From the NCBI GenBank assembly GCA_016875975.1, contig VGOF01000009.1, forward strand, positions 1 through 16,278: a DNA stretch of 16,278 bases, read 5' to 3'. Positions within the stretch are counted from its first letter, which is position 1. The number at the start of each line of letters is the position of its first letter. A program made the position numbers and the translations under genes. Source of the stretch: Chloroflexota bacterium (GTDB lineage Bacteria; Chloroflexota; Dehalococcoidia; GIF9; UBA5629). This document shows, in pieces, positions 8,544 to 16,114 of the stretch. The notes beneath the pieces are model-generated. The model searched no databases. It was not told the origin of the DNA and worked only from the letters and a program-made list of their open reading frames with translations.

Positions 8544-8822
8544 ATGGAATGGCAGGTTGTATTGGCAACAGCATTGGCTATACCTCTCATTCTCCTGCCA
8601 GCTGTGCTCATCTGGTTCCTGATTATCGGCGGCATCTACCAAGCCGTCCAAGAGTCACGAAAAAGACGTGTTGCCCATAGGCATGAGCAAGAAAGGCCCA
8701 TGGCTTTTGGAGTGATTGGCACGGGAGGCAAATCTGGCGGGGCAAGAACCAATGAGTGGGAATATATTGACGCCTACCTCAATCCCACTCGAGAGGAGGA
8801 TAGACAACAGAAATCCAAATAG
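8544..8822 (+). CDS. Small single-span membrane protein, basic tail
   Basis: This 92-residue protein begins MEWQVVLATALAIPLILLPA, has one hydrophobic span (about 5-28) ending in IWFLIIGG, then a basic stretch (RKRRVAHRHEQER) and a polar glycine-rich tail. It is clearly related over its first 35 residues to the proteins at 213, 15904 and 16115. Positive-inside logic puts the C terminus in the cytoplasm. It sits 30 nt after hoxH, behind its own strong site AAGGGGGTG, so it is probably the last gene of module 1. I do not recognise a family. A docking or anchoring role for the hydrogenase is inference. Confidence 0.82.
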   Translation: MEWQVVLATALAIPLILLPAVLIWFLIIGGIYQAVQESRKRRVAHRHEQERPMAFGVIGTGGKSGGARTNEWEYIDAYLNPTREEDRQQKSK

Positions 8823-8948
8823 ATGTCCAGCGTGTATCACACTTAGTAGCTACGAATATGATGAAGTTGGCAAGAGGAGCTCCATGCATTTTTGACCCAT
8901 CCTGTAAGAGTAATTGTAATCTACGACAGTGCAAGAACTGGTAAGAGA
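8823..8948 (+). other. Gap between the two modules
   Basis: These 126 nt separate the membrane protein gene from hdrC. I see no strong terminator hairpin and no convincing promoter, so module 2 may be transcribed by readthrough from module 1. An open frame continues upstream from hdrC to a TTG at 8892, but those residues do not look like the HdrC family. Confidence 0.35.
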
Positions 8949-9518
8949 ATGGAGACGAAGGTGAATAATAACGCTTTAATGCAAGAACTCTCTACTATCC
9001 CAGGTGGTGAAGGGATACGATTGTGCATTCAGTGTGGCACCTGTTCCGCATCTTGTCCCAATGCCAATAGAATGGATTATACACCCCGAAAGCTCATCGC
9101 AATGACACAGGCTGGTATGCGGGATGAGGTCTTATCCAGCAACTCTATGTGGTTCTGCATGTCCTGCTATCTTTGCACAGGGCGCTGCCCAAGGGGAATC
9201 AAGATAACCGACACCATGCATGCCCTCGAATGCCTAGCAGTCCGCCACAGCATGAGCTATGCCCAAACGCACACACCGACAATGTATAGAAGCTTCAGCG
9301 ACTTTGTTTATAGCATTGGCGCTCTTCCAGAGATGGGCTTCATGACCTGGTTCTATCTCCTTACCAACCCGCTGCGTGCCCTAAAGATGTTTCCAGTAGC
9401 ACTCAATTTAGCCAAGCGCGGGCGTCTGTCCATCAAAGCCAAAAGAATGAAGCCAGAGGCAGAACGACAGCTTAAAGCGATTCTCTATAAGGCCGAAGAA
9501 TTAGGAGAGATGCCATGA
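8949..9518 (+). CDS. hdrC: HdrC-like iron-sulfur subunit
   Basis: This 189-residue protein carries two [4Fe-4S] clusters that relay electrons between HdrA and HdrB: C26/C29/C32/C36 (CIQCGTCSASCP) and C70/C73/C76/C80 (CMSCYLCTGRCP). The rest, with LTNPLRALKM, is typical of HdrC. The start is uncertain: ATG 8949 has only a weak upstream site, GTG 8961 follows GGAGACGAAG, and a longer frame reaches TTG 8892. The end overlaps hdrB by 4 nt (ATGA), which indicates translational coupling. The order hdrC-hdrB-hdrA-mvhD-mvhG-mvhA is that of an electron-bifurcating Hdr-Mvh complex. Confidence 0.88.
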   Translation: METKVNNNALMQELSTIPGGEGIRLCIQCGTCSASCPNANRMDYTPRKLIAMTQAGMRDEVLSSNSMWFCMSCYLCTGRCPRGIKITDTMHALECLAVRHSMSYAQTHTPTMYRSFSDFVYSIGALPEMGFMTWFYLLTNPLRALKMFPVALNLAKRGRLSIKAKRMKPEAERQLKAILYKAEELGEMP

Positions 9519-10393
9519 GATACTATACATATTTCCCGGGTTGCTCCTCAGCACACGGAGGAGCCAAAGCATACGACCTCTCTGCTCAGGCAGTAGCTCA
9601 GGCTTTAGATATAGAGCTTATTGAACTTGAGGACTGGAACTGCTGCGGCTCTACACCCTATACGTCTGTTGATGAATTGGCTTCCTACTGCTGCTCAGCT
9701 CGCAATCTGGCTCTGGCTGAGAAAAGAGGATTCGAGCTAGTAACACCATGTAGTGCCTGCTATGTAGTTCTCAATAGGACTAACTCAGCCTTAAAGGAAT
9801 ACCCTGAGACAAAGGCTAAAGTAGATGAGGCTTTGGCAGCAGGTGACCTGAAGTATCACGGGACTGTGAAGGTACGGCACCTACTTGATGCTCTGGCCAA
9901 TGATTTCAGCCGTGACCAAATAACATCGAAAGTGAAGGTGGATATTGGTGGACTGAAAGTAGCTCCCTACTATGGCTGCCAGGTAGTACGACCGGGCCCA
10001 GGATTTGACCATCCTGAATTTCCCCTGTCATTAGACCGCTTGATTGAGAGCCTGGGAGCCGAGGCTACACCGTTTCCGCTTAAGGCTCGTTGCTGCGGCG
10101 GCTCTCTAATCATACCCGAGGAAGACCTTGCCTTAGAGCTAATTTACAAGCTCCTAAGCAATGCTTCGAGCAACGGAGCTGAATGCATTGTGACCGTCTG
10201 CCCACTGTGCCAAACCAACCTAGATGCCTACCAGGGCAGGATCAACAAGAAGTTCAAAACTAGCTTTAACCTCCCCATTTTGTTCTTTACCCAGCTTATG
10301 GGATTAGCCTTCGGAGTGGAGAACAAAGCATTGGGCTTGGAGAAATGTGTAATCCCCGCCGACAAAGTATTGGCCAGATATGCTACAAAATGA
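9515..10393 (+). CDS. hdrB: HdrB-like subunit with two CCG domains
   Basis: This 292-residue protein has both cysteine-rich CCG domains intact: C10, C43-C44, C79-x2-C82 (PCSAC) and C155, C193-C194, C229-x2-C232 (CPLC). In methanogens these bind two non-cubane [4Fe-4S] clusters that split the CoM-S-S-CoB heterodisulfide. A bacterium would not be expected to have that substrate, so the physiological acceptor here is unknown; the intact ligand set argues that disulfide-type chemistry is retained. It overlaps hdrC by 4 nt and is followed by hdrA after 13 nt with AAGGAGG upstream. Confidence 0.92.
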   Translation: MRYYTYFPGCSSAHGGAKAYDLSAQAVAQALDIELIELEDWNCCGSTPYTSVDELASYCCSARNLALAEKRGFELVTPCSACYVVLNRTNSALKEYPETKAKVDEALAAGDLKYHGTVKVRHLLDALANDFSRDQITSKVKVDIGGLKVAPYYGCQVVRPGPGFDHPEFPLSLDRLIESLGAEATPFPLKARCCGGSLIIPEEDLALELIYKLLSNASSNGAECIVTVCPLCQTNLDAYQGRINKKFKTSFNLPILFFTQLMGLAFGVENKALGLEKCVIPADKVLARYATK

Positions 10394-10406
10394 TAAGGAG
10401 GACTGA

Positions 10407-12368
10407 ATGGAGCCAAAGATAGGTGTCTACGTCTGTCATTGCGGGGCCAACATCGCCGGCACGGTTGATATCGAACAGGTAACCGAGTTTGCCAAAGGTC
10501 TCCCTTCTGTGGCTGTTGCTCGTGATTACAAGTTCGTATGTTCAGACCCAGGACAGGAACTGATAAAGAATGATATCAAAGAACTGGGCCTTGACCGTGT
10601 TGTCGTGGCCTCATGTTCGCCACGACTGCATGAACCAACCTTTAGGCGAACTGTAGCCAGTGCTGGATTGAATCCTTTCCTCTTTGAGATGGCGAACATC
10701 CGCGAGCAATGCTCCTGGGTAACAGAAGACAAGGAAGCAGCAACACAAAAGGCGAAGGCGATGCTGAGTGCCGCTGTAAGGCGTGTTTTCTACCACGAGC
10801 CGCTAGAAACTAAAACGGTACCAGTCAACCCAAGCACTCTGGTGGTTGGTGCCGGTATTGCTGGCATACAAGCGGCACTGGAAATCGCCGATTCAGGTAA
10901 TAGAGTGTACCTCCTCGAACGAGAGCCCTCAATTGGCGGCCATATGGCTCAGCTTGACAAGACCTTTCCCACATTAGACTGCTCCGCCTGAATACTGACG
11001 CCGAAAATGGCCTCGGTGAGGTCACACGAAAACATCGAGCTGATGACTTACAGCGAAATAATAGACGTGTCAGGCTACGTAGGTAACTTCAAGATCAGAA
11101 TCAGAAAGAAACCGCGTTATGTAGACGAGAACAAATGCACCGGATGTGGTACATGTCAAGACAAATGCCCCACCAAAGCAGATAGTGAATTTGATTTTGG
11201 CATTGGCAAAAGGAAAGTTATCTATACACCATTTCCCCAAGCAGTGCCGAATGTGCCAGTTATCGATAGGGAGAACTGTACCTACTTTATCAAAGGCAAA
11301 TGTCGTGCCTGCGAGAAGTTCTGCGAGACCAAGGCGATTGACTTCGAGCAAACAGAGAAGATAGTCGAAGTGGATGTGGGCTCCATCATAGTCACCACTG
11401 GTTTCGATTCCTTTGACCCTGCCCCTGTGTCACAATTCGGCTACGGAAGATATGACAACGTCATTACTGGCTTCCAGTTCGAGAGGATGAGCAGTGCTTC
11501 AGGCCCAACCGGGGGCAAAATATTACTTAAGGACGGCTCTGAGCCAAAAAGTGTGGCTATCCTGCATTGCATTGGCAGCCGCGATACCAACTACCATGAA
11601 TATTGCTCTCGCGTCTGTTGCATGTATTCGCTCAAGTTCTCTCATCTTATCAGAGAGAAAATTCACGATGCTGAGATTTATCAGCTTTACATTGACCTGC
11701 GCTGCTTCGGCAAAGGCTACGAAGAATTTTACAACCGTCTCCAAGAAGAAGGAGTCAACTTTATTAGAGGCCGCGCCGGGGAAGTCACTGATCTGGCCGA
11801 GACTACCGAGGAAAAAGGTAAACTCATGGTCCTATGTGAGGATACATTGATCGGCCGTCAGCGCCGGATTCCCGTGGACATGGTGGTTCTGAGCAATGCA
11901 TTGGAGCCAAGAGCTGATGTCAGCGAAGTAGCCAGGCAATTCTCCATCAGTAGAAGCAAGGACGGCTTCTTCTTAGAGAAGCATCCCAAGCTTGATCCGG
12001 TAGCCACTACGACAGACGGTGTTTTTATTGCTGGATGCTGTCAGGGTCCAAAAGATATCCCAGATACAGTAGCTCAGGCCTCAGCAGCAGCAGCACGAGT
12101 TTTGGCTACGATAAGCAAGGGCAGCGTCGAGGTTGAGGCAGCCACGTCATTCATTGAAGCCGAGTTTTGCTCTGGATGCAAAACTTGTATCTCGCTCTGC
12201 CCCTACAACGCAATTTCCTATGACGAAGAAAAGAAGGTATCCGTTATCAATGAAGCCCTGTGCAAAGGGTGTGGCACCTGTGCTGCGGCATGTCCCAGCG
12301 GTGCTATCACTAGCAGGCATTTCACAGCTGAGCAGATTATGGCACAGCTAGAAGGAGTGTTGGTATGA
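10407..12368 (+). CDS. hdrA: HdrA selenoprotein, bifurcating FAD subunit (UGA = Sec195)
   Basis: Read through the in-frame TGA at 10989-10991, this is a 653-residue HdrA of normal length. HdrA holds the FAD that splits an electron pair between ferredoxin and the HdrBC branch. Visible parts: the N-terminal domain with YVCHCGANIAG; the FAD motif GAGIAG (148-153); LDCSA-U-ILTPKM (C192-x2-U195), where family members usually have cysteine; a [4Fe-4S] motif C244/C247/C250/C254; a second cysteine group from C291 (CRACEKFC); SRDTNYHEYCSRVCC; and two C-terminal ferredoxin motifs (from C588 and C619). Both sides of the TGA are in one frame and nothing is missing between them, so this is not a frameshift. 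A SECIS-like hairpin lies at 11008-11024. Selenocysteine HdrA is known in Methanococcus. The gene overlaps mvhD by 4 nt. Under the standard code it would be called as two pieces, 10407-10991 and 11007-12368. Confidence 0.9.
10989..10991 (+). other. Selenocysteine UGA codon in hdrA
   Basis: In-frame TGA at codon 195, giving C-x2-U in the conserved LDCSA[C/U]ILTP segment. The frame is open for 192 codons from 10413 before it and 458 codons after it. Canonical HdrA sequence resumes with the next codon. Confidence 0.88.
11008..11024 (+). promoter_or_regulatory. SECIS-like hairpin in hdrA
   Basis: The stem 11008-11014 pairs with 11018-11024 (UGGCCUC / GAGGUCA, one G-U) around GGU. If the top C-G opens, the loop is CGGUG. 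The first loop G (11015) is 24 nt after the UGA, inside the usual range for bacterial SECIS elements, and guanines at the start of the loop are the feature SelB recognises. The bases also encode conserved HdrA residues. Confidence 0.72.
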
Positions 12369-12787
12369 GCTTCGAACCCAAGATAGTGGCATTCCTCTGC
12401 AACTGGTGTTCATATGCTGGGGCTGACTTGGCGGGCACATCTCGAAAAAAATACGCCCCGAACGTGCGCCCTATTCGGGTCATGTGCAGTGGCCGTATAG
12501 AGCCCAGTTTTATCCTCAAAGCCTTCAGCTTTGGGGCAGACGGTGTTCTAGTCTGCGGCTGACACCCTGGCGAATGTCATTACCTGGAAGGTAATGAGAA
12601 GGCAGCCCGCAGGATACCTCTGCTGAAGAAGATGTTAGCTCAGTTCGGCATCGAAGATGAACGAGTGAGGTTAGACTGGATCTCAGCATCAGAAGGCGAC
12701 CGATTTGCCGAAGTTATTAACGAGATGACAGAGCAACTAAGAAAATTGGGACCATTTTCCCGAAGGAACGGTGGGAGCAATGGCTAA
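12365..12787 (+). CDS. mvhD: MvhD selenoprotein, [2Fe-2S] hydrogenase delta subunit (UGA = Sec66)
   Basis: Read through the TGA at 12560-12562, the protein is 140 residues, the usual MvhD length. MvhD carries a [2Fe-2S] cluster linking the MvhAG hydrogenase to HdrA. Candidate ligands are C12-x2-C15 (FLCNWCSY), C41 (VMCSGR), C64, U66 and C71 in VLVCGUHPGECHY, where the family normally reads GCHPGDCHY. After the TGA the protein continues with typical sequence (LEGNEKA, LLKKML, RLDWISASEG) to a TAA at 12785. A SECIS-like hairpin sits at 12577-12597. VhuD of Methanococcus is a known selenoprotein counterpart. It overlaps hdrA by 4 nt and mvhG by 8 nt. Stopping at the UGA would leave a 65-residue fragment and a 217-nt false gap. 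Confidence 0.92.
12560..12562 (+). other. Selenocysteine UGA codon in mvhD
   Basis: In-frame TGA at codon 66, at the first cysteine position of the conserved G-C-H-x-G-[DE]-C-H-Y motif. The second cysteine (C71) and both histidines follow intact. Confidence 0.92.
12577..12597 (+). promoter_or_regulatory. SECIS-like hairpin in mvhD
   Basis: A perfect 8-bp stem, UCAUUACC (12577-12584) with GGUAAUGA (12590-12597), closes the loop UGGAA. The first loop G (12586) is 24 nt after the UGA, the same distance as in hdrA, and the loop again has GG at its second and third positions. This is a good bacterial SECIS candidate for SelB binding. Confidence 0.82.
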
Positions 12788-13739
12788 GCTGAAATTGGCT
12801 CTTTACTGGGCAGCTAGTTGCGGCGGATGTGAAATTGCTCAACTCCAGATTGGCGACAAGCTCCTCAAACTAGCTGAGGCCGCCGATATCGTTTTCTGGC
12901 CGGTAGCTATTGACGCCAAGTATAAAGATGTTGAAGCCATGCCTGACAAAAGCATAGACGTCTGCTTGTTCAACGGAGGCATTAGAAATTCAGAGCAGGA
13001 ACACCTGGCCAAGATGCTCCGTGAGAAATCCAAAGCCATTATTGCTTATGGGGCTTGTGCTTATGAAGGCGGCATTCCTGGGCTGGCAAATCTATTCAAC
13101 CGGCAGGCGATTTTTGAGCGAGTCTACTTGGAAACACCGTCGACAGACAACAAGGAAAAGGTCACGCCCCAGATAAGCTACAAAGTCCCCGAGGGCGAGC
13201 TTACTCTGCCAGAGTTCTATGACAGGGTCAAAACCCTCGGTCAGACAGTGGCTGTAGATTACATCATCCCAGGTTGCCCCCCTGAAGAGAGAACAACGTG
13301 GCTGGCTTTGGAAGCCTTGATTGAAGGTAAATTGCCACCCAAGGGAACTGTGATTAGCCACAACACTAAGGCGGTATGTGATGATTGCCCACGCAAGAGA
13401 GACGTAAAAAAGGTCAAGAAGTTCTACCGAACTTTCGAAATTATCCCTGAACCGGAGACCTGTCTGCTGGAGCAAGGCTTACTGTGCGCCGGCATCGCCA
13501 CTCGCGGTGGCTGCAGTGCTCCATGTCCTCAGGCTAATATGCCATGCACCGGCTGCTACGGACCAGTTGATGGAGTTATTGACCAAGGAGCTCACTTCCT
13601 AAGCGCAGTAGCCTCAGTGGTCGACTCTAATAACCCCGGTGAAATCGCGGAAATTGTTGCCAGTATCCATGACCCTGCAGGCACTTTCTATCGCTACAGC
13701 CTGCCTGACTCACTATTAAGGGGAGCACGAATACGATGA
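12780..13739 (+). CDS. mvhG: MvhG-type [NiFe] hydrogenase small subunit
   Basis: This 319-residue subunit carries three Fe-S clusters between the NiFe site and MvhD. The proximal cluster ligands are C14-x2-C17 (SCGGCE), C93 (GACAYEGG) and C166 (PGCPP). The C-terminal half adds C200/C203 (CDDCP), C228, C236, C245, C249, C256 and C259, enough for two more clusters as in MvhG. The start at 12780 was preferred over an in-frame GTG at 12771 because ATGGCTAAGCTG aligns with the family start and GGTGGGAG lies just upstream; it overlaps the mvhD stop. The end overlaps mvhA by 4 nt. No signal peptide is present. Confidence 0.92.
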   Translation: MAKLKLALYWAASCGGCEIAQLQIGDKLLKLAEAADIVFWPVAIDAKYKDVEAMPDKSIDVCLFNGGIRNSEQEHLAKMLREKSKAIIAYGACAYEGGIPGLANLFNRQAIFERVYLETPSTDNKEKVTPQISYKVPEGELTLPEFYDRVKTLGQTVAVDYIIPGCPPEERTTWLALEALIEGKLPPKGTVISHNTKAVCDDCPRKRDVKKVKKFYRTFEIIPEPETCLLEQGLLCAGIATRGGCSAPCPQANMPCTGCYGPVDGVIDQGAHFLSAVASVVDSNNPGEIAEIVASIHDPAGTFYRYSLPDSLLRGARIR

Positions 13740-15199
13740 AGAAAATAACAATAGACCCTATCACCAGGCTAGAAGGTCATGGCAAAATAGATATCTTCCT
13801 CAACGATGCTGGCGAAGTGGCGAACTGCTACTTCCAAGTACCAGAGCTAAGGGGCTTTGAGAAATTCGCCGAGGGGCGGCTAGCCGAGGACATGCCCCAG
13901 ATAACTCAAAGGATATGTGGTGTCTGCCCCGAAGCTCACCACATGGCGGCAACTAAAGCCCTGGACGACCTATTCCATGTTGACCCTCCAAGCCCAGCCA
14001 AGAAACTCCGCGAACTCTTTTACAGCTCATTTTATGTTACTGACCATACCACTCACTTTTATATCCTCGCCGGTCCCGATTTCGTGATGGGCCCGGAGGC
14101 ACCTGTGGCCGAGCGAAACATCCTGGGAGTCATCGCCAAAGTCGGTTTGGAATTAGGCGGAGCAGTAATTAAGACCCGGATGCAGAACCACCGTATTATC
14201 CATATGTTAGGTGGCAGAGCCGTGCATCCTGTGTTTGGTTTGCCAGGTGGTGTCAGCAAGGGGCTTAACGAGGAGGAGAGGAAAGAAGTTGAACAAATAG
14301 CCAAAGATTCGCTGGAATTTGCCAAGCTATCCCTAAAAGTCTTTGATGACATTGTCCTTAAAAACAAAGAGTATCTGGATATGATTCTCAGCGATGCTTA
14401 TACGCACCACACTTACTATATGGGTCTAGTTGATGAAAAGAACAGAGTCAACTTCTATGATGGCAAAGTTAGAGTGGTTGACCCCAATGGCAAAGAGTAC
14501 GTCAAGTATGCGCCCCGCGATTACCTCGAACATATCGCCGAACATGTAGAGCCATGGACTTACGTCAAGATGCCCTACCTCAAGAAGGTCGGCTGGAAGG
14601 GGTTTGTCGATGGCAAAGACAGCGGCGTTTTTCGGGCAACGCCTCTATCTCGGCTGAATGCTGCTGACGGCATGGCAACTCCTCTGGCCCAGGCTGAGTA
14701 CGAGAGATTCTACTCCACACTAGGCGGCAAGCCTGTACATCAGACTTTAGCAACCCACTGGGCACGCCTTATTGAACTTCTTTATGCTGCCGAAAGATTG
14801 TTGGAGCTAAGCCAAGACCCTGAAATCACCAGCCCTAGCATCCGCACCATCCCCACAGCCACCCCAGACGAAGGTGTCGGCATTGTGGAAGCCCCACGAG
14901 GTACCCTAACTCACCACTACATTACCGATGAGAAGGGTGTCATTAAGAAAGCAAACTTGATTGTGGCTACAGTCAATAATGCCGCGCCTATTAACATGTC
15001 CATCAAAAAAGCAGCTATGGCTCTCATAAAGCCGGGTAAAGAAATAACCGAAGGACTGCTCAACCGGATCGAAATGGCCTGGCGCCCCTATGACCCCTGC
15101 TGGGGATGTGCCACCCATGCTCTATCTGGACGATCATCAGTACCTATATACCTATATGACAGCAAGGGAAATTTGACTAAGATTTTAAATGCAGACTAA
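13736..15199 (+). CDS. mvhA: MvhA-type [NiFe] hydrogenase large subunit
   Basis: This 487-residue catalytic subunit belongs with F420-non-reducing hydrogenases that feed Hdr complexes. Metal ligands are in RICGVCPEAHH (C61, C64) and DPCWGCATH (C455, C458). H461 marks the expected cleavage site, leaving a 26-residue tail to be removed. TRLEGHGKI and EAPRGTLTHH are family hallmarks. It is related to but distinct from the large subunit at 7053. All ligands are cysteine, and the chain is not split as in VhuA/VhuU. It overlaps mvhG by 4 nt and is followed by the maturation protease. Confidence 0.95.
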   Translation: MKKITIDPITRLEGHGKIDIFLNDAGEVANCYFQVPELRGFEKFAEGRLAEDMPQITQRICGVCPEAHHMAATKALDDLFHVDPPSPAKKLRELFYSSFYVTDHTTHFYILAGPDFVMGPEAPVAERNILGVIAKVGLELGGAVIKTRMQNHRIIHMLGGRAVHPVFGLPGGVSKGLNEEERKEVEQIAKDSLEFAKLSLKVFDDIVLKNKEYLDMILSDAYTHHTYYMGLVDEKNRVNFYDGKVRVVDPNGKEYVKYAPRDYLEHIAEHVEPWTYVKMPYLKKVGWKGFVDGKDSGVFRATPLSRLNAADGMATPLAQAEYERFYSTLGGKPVHQTLATHWARLIELLYAAERLLELSQDPEITSPSIRTIPTATPDEGVGIVEAPRGTLTHHYITDEKGVIKKANLIVATVNNAAPINMSIKKAAMALIKPGKEITEGLLNRIEMAWRPYDPCWGCATHALSGRSSVPIYLYDSKGNLTKILNAD

Positions 15200-15227
15200 T
15201 GGGTCTGCCACATGTTAGTAGCGATTA

Positions 15228-15683
15228 GTGAGAACAATAATTCTAGGGCTGGGAAACCCCTTACTTAGCGATGATGGGGCTGGCTTTCGTGTTGCTGCAG
15301 AACTTAAAGACAAGCTTGACGATAAGGAAGTGACAATCATAGAGGCCAACATGTCTGGCTTGAACCTACTAGACTTGTTGGTTGGCTACGATAGGGCCAT
15401 CATCATCGATGCGATCCAGACAGCCGGGGGAAAGGCTGGGCAAATCTATCGCCTTGATCCCTCTCAACTTTGCACCGCCAACCATGCAATATCATCCCAC
15501 GATGCCAACTTGGTCAACGCTCTTAGACTTGGTTGCAAGCTAGGCCTAACCATGCCTCAAGAAGTCGTGATCTTTGCCATAGAGGCAGCAGATGTGAGTA
15601 CATTGAGTGAGGAATGCTCCCCACAAGTCAGACGAGCAATCCCAGTCTGTGCTAAACTGGTCATCCAAGAGCTAACCCCGTAG
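15228..15683 (+). CDS. [NiFe] hydrogenase maturation endopeptidase (HyaD/HycI family)
   Basis: This 151-residue protease trims the C-terminal tail of a [NiFe] large subunit once nickel is inserted. The fold signature GLGNPLLSDDGAG is at the N terminus, and the nickel-sensing ligands fit D16, D61 (IIDAIQ) and H91 (SSHD). The start is GTG at 15228: an in-frame stop lies about 12 nt upstream, so no earlier start is possible, and the ribosome binding site is weak. It is the only maturation gene in the window. Its position after mvhA suggests that subunit as substrate, but it may also process the large subunit at 7053; no hyp genes are seen. Confidence 0.9.
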   Translation: MRTIILGLGNPLLSDDGAGFRVAAELKDKLDDKEVTIIEANMSGLNLLDLLVGYDRAIIIDAIQTAGGKAGQIYRLDPSQLCTANHAISSHDANLVNALRLGCKLGLTMPQEVVIFAIEAADVSTLSEECSPQVRRAIPVCAKLVIQELTP

Positions 15684-15718
15684 ACAGATTCACCTAAGAG
15701 ACGAGCATCGGGCAGTCG

Positions 15719-15824
15719 GGCATAACTGCCTGGTTCCAAACAACTCCCAATGAGCATAAAGCACGGCATTCGATTCGATGCATAGGTGTTTTAGGCAGTA
15801 GCAAACAGGTATCACGACGGAAGT
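15719..15824 (+). promoter_or_regulatory. Two-block conserved leader element, copy 2
   Basis: Block A (15719-15731, GGCATAACTGCCT) and block B (15801-15824) match the element at 30-112. The spacer is 69 nt here against 46 nt there. ACTGCCT (15725-15731) can pair either with GGGCAGT upstream (15710-15716, one G-U) or with AGGCAGT downstream (15793-15799, perfect), so two mutually exclusive folds are possible. It ends 79 nt before the small membrane protein at 15904. The surrounding 220 nt hold no gene. Confidence 0.42.
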
Positions 15825-15903
15825 CTGACCACGCCATTGAATGATAAGCTATTAGTGAGATTAACAGAAGGGAAATTAATACACCAGAAAGGAGGTGATT
15901 GAA

Positions 15904-16074
15904 ATGCAGTGGGAATTCATAGTAGCACTGGTAATAGCAATACCACTCATCCTTTTCCCTGCAGCTTTCGTCTGGTACCTCAACGTCGGCGGCCTATTCA
16001 CGGCCATGAAGGAAGCCAGAGAGAAGCGCGCCCGTGCCAAGCAATTAGGTAGAACAGTTAAGGCTGAGAAATAG
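15904..16074 (+). CDS. Small single-span membrane protein (56 aa)
   Basis: This 56-residue protein begins MQWEFIVALVIAIPLILFPA, has one hydrophobic span ending AFVWYLNVGG, and a basic tail (KEAREKRARAK). It belongs to the same family as the proteins at 213, 8544 and 16115. A strong site, AAAGGAGGTGATTG, precedes the ATG. Function is unknown. The Nout-Cin orientation is inferred from the basic tail. It follows the second leader element and is 40 nt before a paralogue, so the two probably share a transcript. Confidence 0.82.
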   Translation: MQWEFIVALVIAIPLILFPAAFVWYLNVGGLFTAMKEAREKRARAKQLGRTVKAEK

Positions 16075-16114
16075 CAACAAACTGTAAATAGAAACGTAAA
16101 AGGAGGAAAATAGA

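Noticed and set aside
8892..8948. N-terminal extension of hdrC from TTG 8892
   Set aside because: TTG start without a clear binding site, and the added residues do not resemble HdrC; ATG 8949 or GTG 8961 fits better.
10407..11006. hdrA as a pseudogene or frameshifted gene
   Set aside because: Both parts are in the same frame, no residues are missing, the UGA falls on a conserved cysteine, and a hairpin with loop guanines follows at the expected distance.
11494..11850. 118-aa open frame on the + strand inside hdrA
   Set aside because: It overlaps conserved HdrA sequence in another frame and resembles no protein I know.
12365..12562. A stand-alone 65-residue protein
   Set aside because: The MvhD family sequence continues in frame beyond the UGA to a TAA at 12785; the short form would lack the conserved H-x3-C-H-Y half of the motif.
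8338..15199. Selenocysteine in either hydrogenase large subunit, or a split VhuU-like subunit
   Set aside because: Both C-terminal motifs read DPCxxCxTH with normal cysteine codons, and both chains are continuous.
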